This document shows, one piece after another, positions 44,816-55,746 of a stretch of DNA of 64,000 nt. The notes below the pieces were generated by a model. That model saw only the letters and a list, made by a program, of their open reading frames with translations. It was not told the DNA's origin and made no database searches. The DNA is from Conchocele bisecta (taxonomy: Eukaryota; Mollusca; Bivalvia; Lucinida; Thyasiridae), in contig CM055278.1 of assembly GCA_029237695.1 (NCBI GenBank), positions 73,213,188 to 73,277,187 on the forward strand. The letters run 5' to 3'. Both the position numbers and the translations under genes were made by a program. The number at the start of each line of letters is the position of its first letter. The stretch's first letter is position 1.

Positions 44816-45637
44816 GTTTAGGTCACACTAATTCGAAATAGCATTTAGATCTGCTAGTAGATTAATATGGATGATAACTGGATGGCTACCTGATTGATGT
44901 GTCATCGGCAAACATATTAGTCGAACAAAACAGTCAAATAATTGATAATTGAGGAACATGTGTATATATGCAAGGTGAATTCCGTTTTTGATTCGATCAC
45001 AAATTATCATGAATCATGAAATATCTTATTTCTTATCTCCCAATTTGCGACACAGACATTCGGAAAATGCAATATACTGCGATGGCTCGCCATCATCTGT
45101 TATCAAGTTGTTTGAGTTATTTTACCTAGTGAATACCAAAAGCTGTATAATGATATCACAAAGGTGGCTTTGGGGGAGACATATGCTATACCAAAAGGTT
45201 TAGTAGCGACAGACAGATTTAAGATTGTGCCACACTGAGGCTCGTGACCATCCTCTAAAAATACGCCTTTAACAGCAGTTGTTTTTGGCAATTGTTGATT
45301 CTCTATCTTTCTGTTGGCTTCTCAACTAAATTATGACTACGTTAACAAGTTTACCATGCCTGGTATTCGTTATCCGTCTGGGCCTCCATGCGGGGAGAAA
45401 CTCGGTTTCAATATTTCATCCCAAAATAACTGGAATGGATTTTGATATGTTAATGTTCCGACATATTCAAAAGTCCTAAAATAATTTTCTGACTAGTCCA
45501 TTTTTAAACGTGGTATGCTTTGTTTCTCTAAAAATATGGAAAACAATTTTTAAAAAATGCAGATCCTGATTAGAAAGCTCTTTATAGAAGGCTATATATT
45601 ACTGAAAAAATAACACACTATTTTGTTATGGAATCGT
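44816..45637. other. Gene-free stretch
   Basis: AT-rich. ATTTTCTGACTAGTCCATTT near 45484 is also found near 26470, marking a diverged shared repeat. No gene. Confidence 0.45.
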
Positions 45638-45703
45638 ATCTCTGCAAAACACGTTCACACGGACGGTACGTGAGTGAATTGCAGAGCTACGTTTCCGCAG
45701 CTA
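45638..45703. repeat. 65-bp palindrome family, diverged member
   Basis: CGTATCTCTGCAAAACACGT and GAATTGCAGAGCTACG pair around TTCACACGGACGGTACGTGA. It ends 25 bp before an exon acceptor, again close to a coding exon. Confidence 0.6.
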
Positions 45704-45728
45704 ACATACTACTCGTGTGTACAGGCAG

Positions 45729-45813
45729 TCTAAGATCGACTGCACGTGCGACCTGTCGTGGATGAAGATCTGGGAGGACCACTGCCAGTCGGAGACGAAG
45801 GCCGAGATTCTAG
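45729..45813 (+). CDS. Cysteine-rich protein, penultimate exon
   Basis: Acceptor GTACAGGCAG, then SKIDCTCDLSWMKIWEDHCQ and SETKAEIL, with donor G|GTATGA in phase 1. It joins in frame to 46679-46803. The codons are GC-rich and unlike the AT-rich surroundings. The upstream exons were not found in the window. The family was not recognised; the spacing C-x-C-x11-C suggests a disulphide-bonded extracellular segment (inference). Confidence 0.55.
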
Positions 45814-45853
45814 GTATGAACACCACGTGCTCTCAGCTATATGCAGACTACTA

Positions 45854-45976
45854 GGCTAGTGTCTTTGATATCAAGCTTATCAGGCAAGGCTAGGAAACGC
45901 GTAGGAATTCCGAGTCTTGCCGAGGAAATCCTACCGTTTCCGAGCCTGATAAACTTGATATCAAAAGACAGTAGCC
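45854..45976. repeat. 123-bp palindrome in the intron
   Basis: GGCTAGTGTCTTTGATATCA pairs with TGATATCAAAAGACAGTAGCC; TTATCAGGCAAGGC and GAGCCTGATAA extend the arms. A related half lies near 25005-25030. Confidence 0.8.
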
Positions 45977-46489
45977 TGCTATTCTATTTATCAGGCAATG
46001 TTTTATAGATGACCACATATGACGTCGTTATATATACATAGAACGGGGACTTGTGTATGTTGCGTCACTACACTGACGTCGTTCGATAAAAGTCACGTAA
46101 CGTCATCCGACCAATGGAACGTTATTTTTCACTTCGTTGGAGCCAGGATGGTTGCCTGATACAACAATATGTTATCAGTCAGTACGTATTCGGTCAATAT
46201 AGGGCATTTTACCTTTTAAACATAAACACCGATGAAACGGAATAGGAAAACATAATTTTACCCACTTCTTGTAGCGAAATGGGTAAATTTTTTTCGTCAC
46301 GGGTGTCCCTTTGCAAAGTTACATTATAGGTTGCATACTTTCTAAACAACATATAATGCGGAATCGTAGCTAGTTATCTCCCGTTGAATTTATTTACAAA
46401 AATCCGGTTCACATTGTGTAGTTTAGTGCCTTACTGCTTGTCAAAATGGCGAATGAATCATGATTTGTTATAAAAGGAACACTGATAGT

Positions 46490-46565
46490 TATTTCGACTA
46501 GTGTTGATCCAGATCATCCTGCATATCTACGAAATCTGATCTGGGACTGCATTATTTGTCAGATT
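46490..46565. repeat. Dispersed repeat fragment, 'GATCAGG' family
   Basis: GTTGATCCAGATCATCCTGC and AAATCTGATCTGGGACTGCA fit the core palindrome of the family, at lower similarity. It lies in the intron between the two cysteine-rich exons. Confidence 0.5.
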
Positions 46566-46678
46566 CATATTTTCACACGTATTGATTTTATTGCAATCAG
46601 TGAAGACTCAAATGTCAGCACAGATGTAAAATTTGGGCAGCTTTGGTGAAACGGACAGTAGTGTTTTCTAACCCGTAG

Positions 46679-46803
46679 GTAACTGTGAGACGATCGACCG
46701 GGTAATACAAGACTACATCGAATTACGTCTGCCTACCTGTCCTGACTACATCGAAATGAGATATCGGCACAATGCCGTGTGCGGCGGCACCTGTGATTCT
46801 TGA
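46679..46803 (+). CDS. Cysteine-rich protein, last coding exon
   Basis: Acceptor TAACCCGTAG, then NCETIDRVIQDYIELRLPTC, an alternating polar/hydrophobic stretch, and VCGGTCDS followed by TGA (46801-46803). The phase fits the donor at 45813 exactly. With the preceding exon it gives 69 residues with seven or eight cysteines. No membrane segment is seen. Downstream 46804-47216 is AT-rich and may contain the 3' UTR; I see no clear polyadenylation signal close by. Confidence 0.55.
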
Positions 46804-47216
46804 GGACCAGTTCTATCCCTGTGAATGATTCAAAGAGATTTGCTTTGTAAATGTGATGAGATATATGTATTACATATATGTGAAAATTATCTTGTTACTG
46901 TATCCTATACGGCGTATGGAGCCGCCATCCCGGCCATCGTATTTTGTACATGCCATCAGCCAATTTCACCTCGAGTAGTTTGATACATACAGTGAAACTA
47001 TATGACAGGTAAAGTAATAACATCTGGTACAATATGTTCGAGAGATAATTATGTACAACGTGCTAAAACGCATCTCATTCCAAGGTATACTACATGTTCG
47101 ATACATTAGTTATAATTTTGTAATTTCATGCGTAAATCATCATGATCATTGTAAGTTATCAACACAAATCGCGCAAGCATCGGAAGTTCAATTAGATATA
47201 AGAATACACAAATAAT

Positions 47217-47590
47217 CGTGTTAATATCCTGCACTGAGCTGCTATTGTGGAAAAAAGAAATGAAAATGTAGGATTTGTGGCGGCCATTTTAAATTATTCA
47301 AAATTGGCTGCGACCATTGATATCGTGATTTGACATAGTATTACTAAAACTAATCATGTTAATACCCTGCAATTAGCTGTTATTGGAAAATAAGTGAACC
47401 TTTAACATTTTGGCGGCCATTTTAATTTACAAAATTACTGCCAACATCATGATTGGACACGGTATTATGACACGGAATGCACAATACATCGTGTTAATAC
47501 CCTCCTATCAGCTGTTATTGTAGTCAATAAGTGAACATTTTGTATTTTTGGCGGACATTTTGCACAATCTAGGTAGGAAAAATATTTATT
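47217..47590. repeat. Three-unit tandem repeat, ~136 bp
   Basis: CGTGTTAATATCCTGCACTG (47217), CATGTTAATACCCTGCAATT (47355) and CGTGTTAATACCCTCCTATC (47490), each followed by AGCTG.TATTG and TGGCGG.CATTTT. Periods are 138 and 135 bp. Diverged and non-coding. Confidence 0.8.
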
Positions 47591-48035
47591 ATCTCATTAT
47601 TTTTCAAATATTATATGGATAATGATTCTGTACTCAAATCAAAATGTTCTCGAAATTCCCACGGGAGAACACTTGATGATGGACTAATACTTTCACTGAG
47701 AAATGAAAATAAAAACATATGTTTGTAATTTAGATACCAATGAATGGGCATCCCACATGGAATGGTTTAAGAATTGAATTTGTAGAACATCATGATTTGT
47801 TTCAAATCAATAGCTTTATAACCCATTAAACACGGGATACAATTATAGTAGTACGACACTTTTATGAGAAGAAAATCCTTTATTTAATCTCGAAAGTATA
47901 TGTTGTTACCACTGTGGCAACACCATATACCTTCATGGAGAAATAAACAAAGTAATGCTATTTTATCGCATCCTTATATTGAAATGTGTTAAATGTGATT
48001 AATTCGGGTTACTCCTGTTGCTAATCAGCTTTCGT
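47591..48035. other. Gene-free stretch
   Basis: AT-rich with no recognised feature apart from a TGTTGTTACCACTGTGGCAACACC fold near 47901. Confidence 0.45.
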
Positions 48036-48049
48036 AATCATGCAGCGTG

Positions 48050-48450
48050 CTAAGGACATACATTTATGTGACTGTGACTGGGAAATGGGGCTTATTCGTT
48101 TTGCGACCAGTGTAGATCCAAATCGCCTGTGCATCAGCAGTTTGATCATGATCCGCACTGTTCGCCACTCCGTCAATGAAACATTCGTTATATGTCTAAT
48201 AAGCAATATGTATCGTTACTAGGCTAGATAAATGTGCTATTTGATCATGAGCTATACCGGTCACACAATCCATAAGCCCAATTTCTCCTGGCTCATCCAC
48301 AATATACGTGTTGTCTCTAGCTGTGTGTCTGCTTCACTGACTAAATGGCGAACAGTGCAGACCAATGATCAGACTACGCGGATGCGCAGTCCGATCTTGG
48401 TCTACACTGGTCGCGGCGGCTATACGCCCATTTTTGTCTCCAGTGGCAGT
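48050..48450. repeat. Two adjoining copies of the 'GATCAGG' dispersed repeat
   Basis: The first copy (48050-48310) has GGGGCTTATTCGTTTTGCGA, CCAGTGTAGATCCAAATCGC, GATCCGCACTGTTCGCC and CCATAAGCCCAATTTCTCC. A second, inverted half (48340-48450) has GGCGAACAGTGCAGACC and ATGATCAGACTACGCGGATG. It is the best copy for defining the consensus. Confidence 0.7.
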
Positions 48451-48692
48451 CATGTTATTTACATACAACTGACTTCTTGATAATATTAGTAATAAAACAT
48501 GTTGTTATCTGCAATAAGCCACGTTTTACCATACACCGAGTACATGTCACCAGTCACGAGAACACAGGCTTCTCCAATTTGCCAGATTTGTGCACTTATA
48601 TGAGAATCCGCTACTGAGCAAACTCCATAAACCCCCTTTGTCGTGACAGATAACACACGTGACATGCCATGCGAATTTGCACCTGTTAAGAA

Positions 48693-48887
48693 GATGTGCG
48701 ATTTTTCGTGAAATATTTTCACAGAAACTGTGATATTTTCTGTAAATGCCATCGAATGTTGACGAAATTTTCATAGCAAATGCGGAATCCTATTCCGCAT
48801 TTGCGAAGAAAACTTCGTCAACATTCGACGGCATTTACAGAAAATATCACAGTTTCTATGAAAATATTTCACTAAAAATCGCACATC
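48693..48887. mobile_element. 195-bp fold-back element
   Basis: GATGTGCGATTTTTCGTGAA pairs with TTCACTAAAAATCGCACATC. Arms of about 95 bp contain CACAGAAACTGTGATATTTT and meet at GCAAATGCGGAATCC|TATTCCGCATTTGC. Diverged relatives occur at 14900-15070 and 17620-17740. Confidence 0.9.
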
Positions 48888-49019
48888 GAAGGTACAAAGT
48901 CACATGTCGCATCTCATGTTATTATGTCACCGAGATTGCAGTATCACCATGCTCAAGGATTACAATAACAACACGATATCGTCTAGCTCATGGTAATATT
49001 TTATTTCCAATGTATTTGT

Positions 49020-49200
49020 TTTTATTTTTTTTTTTTTTTTTTTTTTTAAATATTTATTTTCCCCGTAACAGGTTTGTGGTGGATCGGGGCCATCCCCCAC
49101 AAACCGTACATAATATACATGCAATAATCAGGTACAACTACAAAATATACAATTACAGATATTCACCCTCTTTTACTCTTGCAGTTCTGGGTAGAAATCA
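49020..49200 (-). mobile_element. 3' end of a polyadenylated retrosequence
   Basis: On the minus strand GGTTTGTGGGGGATGGCCCC forms a hairpin with its continuation, followed by GGGGAAAATAAATATTTA and a run of more than 20 A (plus strand T run 49024-49046). This is the layout of a polyadenylated LINE or SINE end. No coding sequence. Confidence 0.5.
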
Positions 49201-50930
49201 CTGTTCTAGTATTTTTTAAAGACTTCATGGTTGAGTGGTACATTAGAATCGTCACTAATGAGACTTTAATTTTCGATAAAAACTTGCCCATGTTATTAAA
49301 ATAAAACAGTAATACTTATAATATACCCGCAGATGACAATGTCACTCTCCAGCACTGCAAGAGCCAAAGTTTGATTTAGCATATGTAATGCATGTAATTG
49401 ATTACAATTTATTTTTTTATGTTATCATTCATATTACCCATGATCCGACTGAACCAGCCCCATTCTTCAAAAAGTGAAGTTCAATCCTACTGCGCATCTA
49501 CATGCTTAAACCATGTGTTAACCCTTTCAACACTACAGCAATTTAGGTGTTTTTAAACAGTGTAGACTAAGACAAGCCGGCTCATGATGAACTGTATCAT
49601 CAGGATCTGCACTGTTTGCAAGTAATTTTCATATTTGTTAAAAAAAACAAAAAACATTTTATAATCTTATTTAAAAAGTATTTTGTGATGAATGGACTTG
49701 ACCGAAAATGTTATTTACGGCTGAAAGGGTTCACTGTTAAAGTTGTTGTTAACATTATATATGACAAGCCAATAAACAATCTGTTTCGATCACCACAACT
49801 GGTTATAAAAACAAAACACGACTGGTTCCGTCGGTCATGGTCTTTGCTTGAACCTGTATATCTCTGTGTACATTATATTCTTCTATTAGATTCATATTAT
49901 AAATTGCTTTATTTCCCAAACCTATAATATGAGATGGAATGGGGGGTGGGGGTGGGGGTGGGGTGGGGAAGGCGTTAAAAAGAAAAAAGAAAAATAAGCA
50001 CAAAAGCAGAGATTTATTATAGCACCCGCAACTAGCTCAACTGAAGATGAAATCTTATTTTGGTATTTTTGTTATATAAATTAAGCTTGTGAAATGATAA
50101 ATTCTTCCCAATTTGTTGTAAAGTTTTCAAATTTGTTGTCCATTATTGCTGCCTTCCTGGATGTTTCATACATTAGTTGAATTCGATGCTTCAGTACGCT
50201 GAGACTTGGAACTTCCAATGTATCTTCGTCCGTATGTGTGGCTGTGTGTAAAAGTTATCTATCTCGAATGTGTTGTTATGGGAATTTAAAATCAGGGGGC
50301 TGAAATATTTCATTTTTAATAATTTTGAAATTTGAGGTCTGATTTCCAAGATCTAACTTTTGTGTTCTCAAGGTACATCGTTTCCAAGCTATCGAGACAG
50401 GTTTCGGAGTTGATTTCCATTTGTTTATGTTTTTAAACCACACTGTCACTCCCCAACTGTTGTTTGCTCCACGTTAAAGTTTTTCGCAATAAGATCAATA
50501 TTTGATGGAATTTCATCAAATAAAAAATATTGTTGGGGCGGGGTGGTGACTTTTTTTTGTTATTTTTGAAGCAAAAGTACTGAAAGTTAAATATTGTTTA
50601 GATTTAATGTGTTTTATAGTCAACGGTTCGTCGGCAGAAAAACGTGGGTCAGACAGTATTATTACCCAACCTCCTATATAAATTGTAATTCGTTAGTTTT
50701 GACTGTTCCTCATTTTTTATACATTCGGCCGTTTGACTATGAAACAGTTTCACGAGCAGGCAATAGTACTTTAATTTCTTCACCCTACTATTGACTGGTC
50801 ATGTGACTTGCTTTGCCTCGGATCGAATCACATGATAAATCGAGCCAATGAAAACGCGTTTGAGCACGCGAATCGTCATTTCCGTTTCATGGAACGCGGA
50901 CAGATGTAAACATATGGGCCAAACTTCGCT
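49201..50930. other. Gene-free stretch with a G-rich run
   Basis: GTATCATCAGGATCTGCACTGT at about 49598 is a fragment of the GATCAGG family. 49941-49968 is GGGGGGTGGGGGTGGGGGTG-type and could form a G-quadruplex. The rest is AT-rich with no recognised gene. Confidence 0.5.
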
Positions 50931-51170
50931 ATGAATATAAAAGATATGGACTTCTTAGACTTGATATCGTCACAAGGAACAACACTTCTTTCTGATATTC
51001 AAACTGTGATTAATAATGAAAATCAAGTAGTGAGCGCTACCCCTGAAGTACAACAAATGAGCGTAGTTCGTACGCAAAGTGTTCAAAAACAGATTTCTAC
51101 CAATTATTCTGGGAGGCCGCCAATATATTATTTCCCTAATTCAGAAGTACACATTCACAACCACTATTGA
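50931..51170 (+). CDS. 79-residue ORF with 'VHIHN' tail, doubtful
   Basis: ATG to TGA frame starting MNIKDMDFLDLIS, with a Gln-rich middle and the end IYYFPNSEVHIHNHY. The tail resembles the NFQNCTVNIHN end of the minus-strand fragment at 24374-24700, so both may be tails of recombinase-like ORFs. A CCAAT-like GAGCCAATGA and a GC-richer stretch precede the ATG. It could equally be a chance frame. Confidence 0.3.
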   Translation: MNIKDMDFLDLISSQGTTLLSDIQTVINNENQVVSATPEVQQMSVVRTQSVQKQISTNYSGRPPIYYFPNSEVHIHNHY

Positions 51171-51290
51171 TATTATACAGAACTCGAATTATGTGTGTTA
51201 TAAGTTGGTTCAAATTGTTTGGGTAATACATTTGTGCCCATATTTGGCAGTTGTGGCTTGTAGCGTTTTAGAACTTTGTTGGGTAATGAA

Positions 51291-51374
51291 ACAACTATTT
51301 AATTGCCATTCGGGGTCCACAGCATCTCGGGGCAATATTTTTGACTGTTCCCCGAATGGCAATGAAGTAGTTGT
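51291..51374. repeat. 84-bp palindrome
   Basis: ACAACTATTTAATTGCCATT and AATGGCAATGAAGTAGTTGT; inner CGGGG...CCCCG. It is a short fold-back. Confidence 0.75.
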
Positions 51375-51609
51375 ATACTGTTCTGGTTAAGTTACGTCGC
51401 CAAATTTCTGTACACGTAACAGGCAGCGGGTACATATGCATGACTGTATACCTGGCATTAAGTTATACTACTATCTATTTTAAGGATTGAGTGTAGTAGA
51501 TTTTCAACATCAAAACCACTGTTAGGCCATACATGAACACTATTAGATTAACCATTTAACCCCAAAGTACACACACGCATTCTCAAAACATAATTCCAAC
51601 TTGCATGCT

Positions 51610-52150
51610 TTGTAGCACCACCACCACCACAACCACAACCACCATCATCATCATCATCATCACCACCACCTCCACTACAACCACCACCACCATCTCCACC
51701 ATCAACACCACCACCACCATCCATCATCATCATAATCATCACCTCCACCTCCACTACAACCACCACCACCATCACCACCACCACCACCACCACCCCACCA
51801 CCACCACCACCATCATCATCATCACACCACCACCACCACCACCACCATCACCACCACCACCACCACCACCACCACCACCACCACCATCATCATCACACCA
51901 CCACCACCACCACCACCACCACCACCACCACACACCACCACCACCACCACCACCATCACCACCACCACCACCACCACCACCACCACCACCACCATCATCA
52001 TCACCACCACCACCACCACCACCACCACCACCACCACCACCACCACCACCACCACCACCACCACCACCACCACAATTACCATCACCATCACCACCACACC
52101 ACCACACCACCAACATCACCATCACCATCACCATCATTATCATCATCATA
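51610..52150. repeat. CAC/CAT trinucleotide microsatellite, ~0.54 kb
   Basis: Almost pure CAC repeats with CAT interruptions (CATCATCAT blocks at about 51640, 51725, 51810, 51885 and 51990, and 52120-52148). It shows internal higher-order duplication (blocks CACCATCATCATCACACCAC near 51808 and 51883). Long open frames across it are artefacts of the repeat. Its assembled length is unreliable. The preceding stretch 51375-51609 is unremarkable. Confidence 0.95.
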
Positions 52151-52516
52151 AAACGATCTGCGATCATTGGCCTCTCATCGATGTAGGTTAAAAGTTATCG
52201 TTGGCTGAACATGTCGACTAAATTCTGGCCCGAGAGATCGGTGTCCTGATCAAAAAGGATTTTGTCTGTGAGATAACAAACGCGTATAAGATTACTGGTA
52301 CGGTGAAGTACATCTCCACCATAAAATGCAGGGTCTACTGTATGATATAATAATGGAGCACACTCACTGCGGGCCAACTAGGTAAAACCAAAATACGTTT
52401 CGCTAGAAGTCCAGTATAGATAAAATGGTCCACCGTATGATCACTATTTTTAAAAACTATTAGTATTCGTAGCATCATACACATTTGAATAATCTATCTT
52501 TCCATACGCAATAGAT
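52151..52516. other. Gene-free stretch
   Basis: A short minus-strand frame (52195-52377) shows no recognised family. Nothing else is seen. Confidence 0.45.
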
Positions 52517-52765
52517 TTTAAAGCCCTGGTCATACATTCACGACGTGGTTGCCGACTCACGCCGATTCTTCGGGAAGCTGTTGTACTGGGTCGTGTTGAA
52601 TTGGCATCTACTACCTGCCTGACTCAACAAGACTCACGAAGGACTTAGTACGAATCAGCCACAAATTGTTTTATCGTCGTGATACTTTTGTCGTCGCTGG
52701 TCGTATTACATCGTCCTTAGTCGGCGTGAGTCTTGACCGTTGTCGTCGTGCATCGTACTGGTGTC
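52517..52765. mobile_element. Left end of another Harbinger-like element
   Basis: AAAGCCCTGGTCATACATTC and dense TCGTCGT/ACGAAG motifs resemble the left end of the element at 52769. That element appears to have inserted into this one. The right end was not identified. Confidence 0.4.
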
Positions 52766-53407
52766 TTAAGCCCCAGTCTCACTGTCACGATTTTGCTCCC
52801 GACTAGCCATGATCAGCAGCCGTAGTACCATCGTAGTGGTGTCGCCAGTATTCTTGAGTGTTCTTGAGTGTTCATGGGTCTTCGGGATAGGCTCCCGACT
52901 GTTTTAAATATGTTCAAAACAGTCGGGAGTGATCGGCTAGTTTTTCAAGTCGTACGGCATTCGTACAGCATTCGTACAGCATTAATGAGGCCGTCGTAGA
53001 GGTATTCGTGATAGTCGTGGCTATTCGTGGCACTTCCCAAGTACGACTATGCAAGACCCAGCAATAAAAAGTACGATGGTCCTACGACTATGCCACGGTT
53101 GCACTACAAATTAACTACGATCTACCACGATTTATGCCGATTACACTACGAACATACTAAGAACTTGTCCCGAATTATCAAGAACTAGCACGACAACACC
53201 ACGAATATTGCTGAATGCACTACGAATTATGCCGACAACGCTAGGACTGCAGTAAGAACTACTACTACTTCTCACGATGCCACTACGGTTTCACTAAGAT
53301 TCGGGACCAAACAGTTAAATACAGGCCGTCAGCATCCCAGAAATCATACATTATGTGACTTCCAACCAGAGAACATCTACCAAGAAGATATACCAATAAC
53401 TTCTACC

Positions 53408-54664
53408 ATGGATACTCCTGGAACAATGTTGCTTCTCTTTGATCTCGTGGCACTGGAGGCAGATATTACACAGAATGACCTGGCTATTGCCCATCAGGTT
53501 GAAAAGAGGAGAATAAGAGGTGCAAGGAGAGCTAAACGATGTTTGTGCAGGGCCTGGCTGACACGAATACCTTTACTAGGACAGTATGAAATGCTGATGG
53601 TTGAGCTGAGTCAGGAAGATGTACCTGGTTAGAAGAACTTTATGAGGCTGGAGCCCTTGATGTTCAAAGAATTGCTTAACAGAGTCAGTGGTAGAATAGA
53701 GAAGAAGGATTCATGGTACAGGAAGGCAATTCCACCTGGATTGAAGCTGGCGATTAACCTCCGGATGAATGGTTTCAGAGTGGCCCACAACACCATCTCA
53801 TCCATTGTGCGTGATTTCTGTGAAGCCATCGTTGAGGAATATGCAGATGAAGTGATCCCCTGTCCAACTACACAGGAAGAGTGGAAACTTATAGCTGACC
53901 AGTTTGGGGCCAGATGGCAGATGCACGACACCATTGGTGCATTGGACGGCAATCACATATCAATGCAGTGTCCAAAGAATTCTGGTTCTCTCTACTTCAA
54001 CTACAAGGGATATTATTCGGTAGTGTTGTTGGGATTGGTGGATGCTGACTATAAGTTCGTATGGGTGGATGTTGGTGCCAACGGTTCTGTATTTGTTGCT
54101 CAAATCTGGAACCAGTGTGAGATGAAGGAGGTCATTGACGATGGTAGCATTGGATTCCCAGAAGCAACACCACTCCCTGCAGATGACAGACCCATGCCCT
54201 ACTTCATCATTGCAGACGACGCCTTCGCTCTTAGGACATGGCTCATGAAACCTTTCTCGAGACGCAACCGGACAAATGAAGAGAGAATCTTCGACTACAG
54301 ACTCTCGAGGGCTATGCGTATAGTAGAGAATGCATTTGGCATCCTGGCCAACATATTTGGAGCTTTGATGACCACACTTAGACAACAACCAGAGACAGTT
54401 AATAGCATTGTACTGGCCTGCGTTTGCCTTCATAACCTGATGAGAATGAGGTACCCTGCTACTCAGAATACTCTCGTAGATCAGGAAGATGCGAACCACA
54501 ATATTATCACAGGAGCTTGGAGGGATGGTGCCAACCTGGATGACATGGCCCACATTAGGGGTGGCAACTTTACAACACGGGCAGCCAACCAACAAAGACA
54601 GCACCTGAAGCACTACTTGAATTCACCTAGTGGAGCAGTACCATGGCAGAATAACATGACCTGA
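53408..54664 (+). pseudogene. HARBI1-like DDE transposase with internal stop and deletion
   Basis: The frame starts at MDTPGTMLLLFDLV and is open except for one TAG at 53630-53632 (DVPG*KNFMRLEP). After the stop the 340-residue part has RVSGRIEKKDSWYRKAIPPG, GFRVAHNTISSIV, TQEEWKLIADQF, GALDGNH (Asp 102 counted from 53642), YYSVVLLGLVDADYKFVWVD, ADDAFAL (Asp 193) and VENAFG (Glu 229), giving a D-35-E spacing. About 12 residues before GFRV, present in relatives (a GDSYR-like helix), are missing in frame. The usual SDAQIF motif reads VFVAQIW. It is recently dead or defective. No intron is evident. Confidence 0.9.
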
Positions 54665-54837
54665 TAACTGTTATGTGCGATCGAACAAACTATCTGTGAA
54701 GCAAATGGACCGTTAACAATGTACCCAATATGTGTAATAAACGTCAAATAAATATGTAATAAATATGTAAAAAAAAAAGAATAAAAACAAATCAGAAAAA
54801 AATACAAAAAGAAAAATATAACGTAAACTTTAATTAT

Positions 54838-55000
54838 TTGAAAAAACATCCATCCTTCCCTCCTCCTCCGTCACTCCTTCCCCTCCATCTACCCCTCCCT
54901 GCCCCTCCGTCATTACCTCCGCCCCCTCCTTCCTTCCTCCTACATCCGCTCCCTCCTTCCCTCCCCCTCCATCACTCCCTTCCTCCTCCATCCCAGGAAA
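54838..55000. repeat. CCT-rich low-complexity tract in the Harbinger element
   Basis: TCCCTCCTCC and TCCTTCC phrases with no other strand preference pattern. Open frames across it are composition artefacts. It lies between the transposase stop and the right subterminal zone. Confidence 0.75.
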
Positions 55001-55746
55001 AAGAAAAATTAAAAACAAAATGGATTAAAAATGTTAATGAAGATGCAAATAAAGAGGCTGTGCAATCAGAGTAATGCTACCACAAGACTTCTGCCTCTCT
55101 CTGCACATGTGCTAGTGACCGAGCCTCTGGTTCTACAGGGGTTGTCTTAGATACCTTCCTGGCCCCCTTCTTCGTTCCAACATCCTTCTTCGGTGCCATC
55201 TTATATCAAATTAAATTCGCTTAAACAATGTCGATGTAGACTGTGTGACGTTCGAAAACGGAATGAATTCGTAACTGATCGGGAGTATTTATCCGATTCG
55301 CACAGAAATCGGGATAGACCGGGAGTAGTCGTAATATAGTCGTAGTACAGTCGTGCTGGTTCGTGGTGCAGTCGGGGCTGATCTTGACGAGTCGTGACGC
55401 AGTTGTGTCGCAGTCGTACCAGATCCTGGTGATTCTTGATATGTCGTACTGCATTTGTACTGGCAACGTAGTGGAGTCGTGTAGTTAGTTGCTATTCGGG
55501 GACCATCGGCTTGGAAAATGTAGAGCATTCGTACAATAGTCGTCAGTAATCTTCGGCATTCGTAGGACATTCGTGGCAAGGTCGGGAATGATGCCGATTC
55601 ATGCCGATCTTTATAAAAAATTTGCAAAACGTCGGGAGCAGTCGTGGTTGGATAGGTCGGGACTGATCGTGGATAGTCGTGAGTAAAATCGTAACAGTGA
55701 GACTGGGTCTTTAGGAGCCCCGCAAGGGACATGGATTTTTTTTTAT

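Larger units (their letters stand above)
52769..55710 (+). mobile_element. PIF/Harbinger transposon, nearly complete (2942 bp)
   Basis: Terminal repeats AGCCCCAGTCTCACTGTCAC and GTAACAGTGAGACTGGGTCT match over about 40 bp (CGATTTTGCTCCCGACTA versus GTCGTGAGTAAAATCG). TTA flanks both sides (52766-52768 and 55711-55713), the 3-bp duplication expected of the superfamily. Subterminal zones 52810-53300 and 55231-55700 are packed with CCACGA/CTACGA-type motifs on one strand and TCGTGG/TCGTAG on the other. A transposase frame lies at 53408-54664. A Myb/SANT-like second protein, usual in Harbinger elements, was not found. The same insertion end is in block A (1-480). Confidence 0.9.

Noticed and set aside
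48746..49219. 157-codon frame covering the 48693-48887 fold-back and the T run
   Set aside because: It is a chance frame through a palindrome and a homopolymer, with no family features.
51605..52186. Long open frames of His/Pro/Thr on + and Gly/Val/Trp on - across 51.6-52.2 kb
   Set aside because: They arise from the CAC/CAT trinucleotide repeat, which is open in all frames. There is no start context or conserved domain.
53960..54613. 217-codon minus-strand frame opposite the Harbinger transposase
   Set aside because: It is the antisense shadow of the transposase, whose plus-strand product has clear family motifs.
54838..55074. Pro/Ser/Leu-rich frame at the end of the Harbinger element
   Set aside because: It is a CCT-rich low-complexity tract with no conserved protein features; it is not the expected Myb-like partner.
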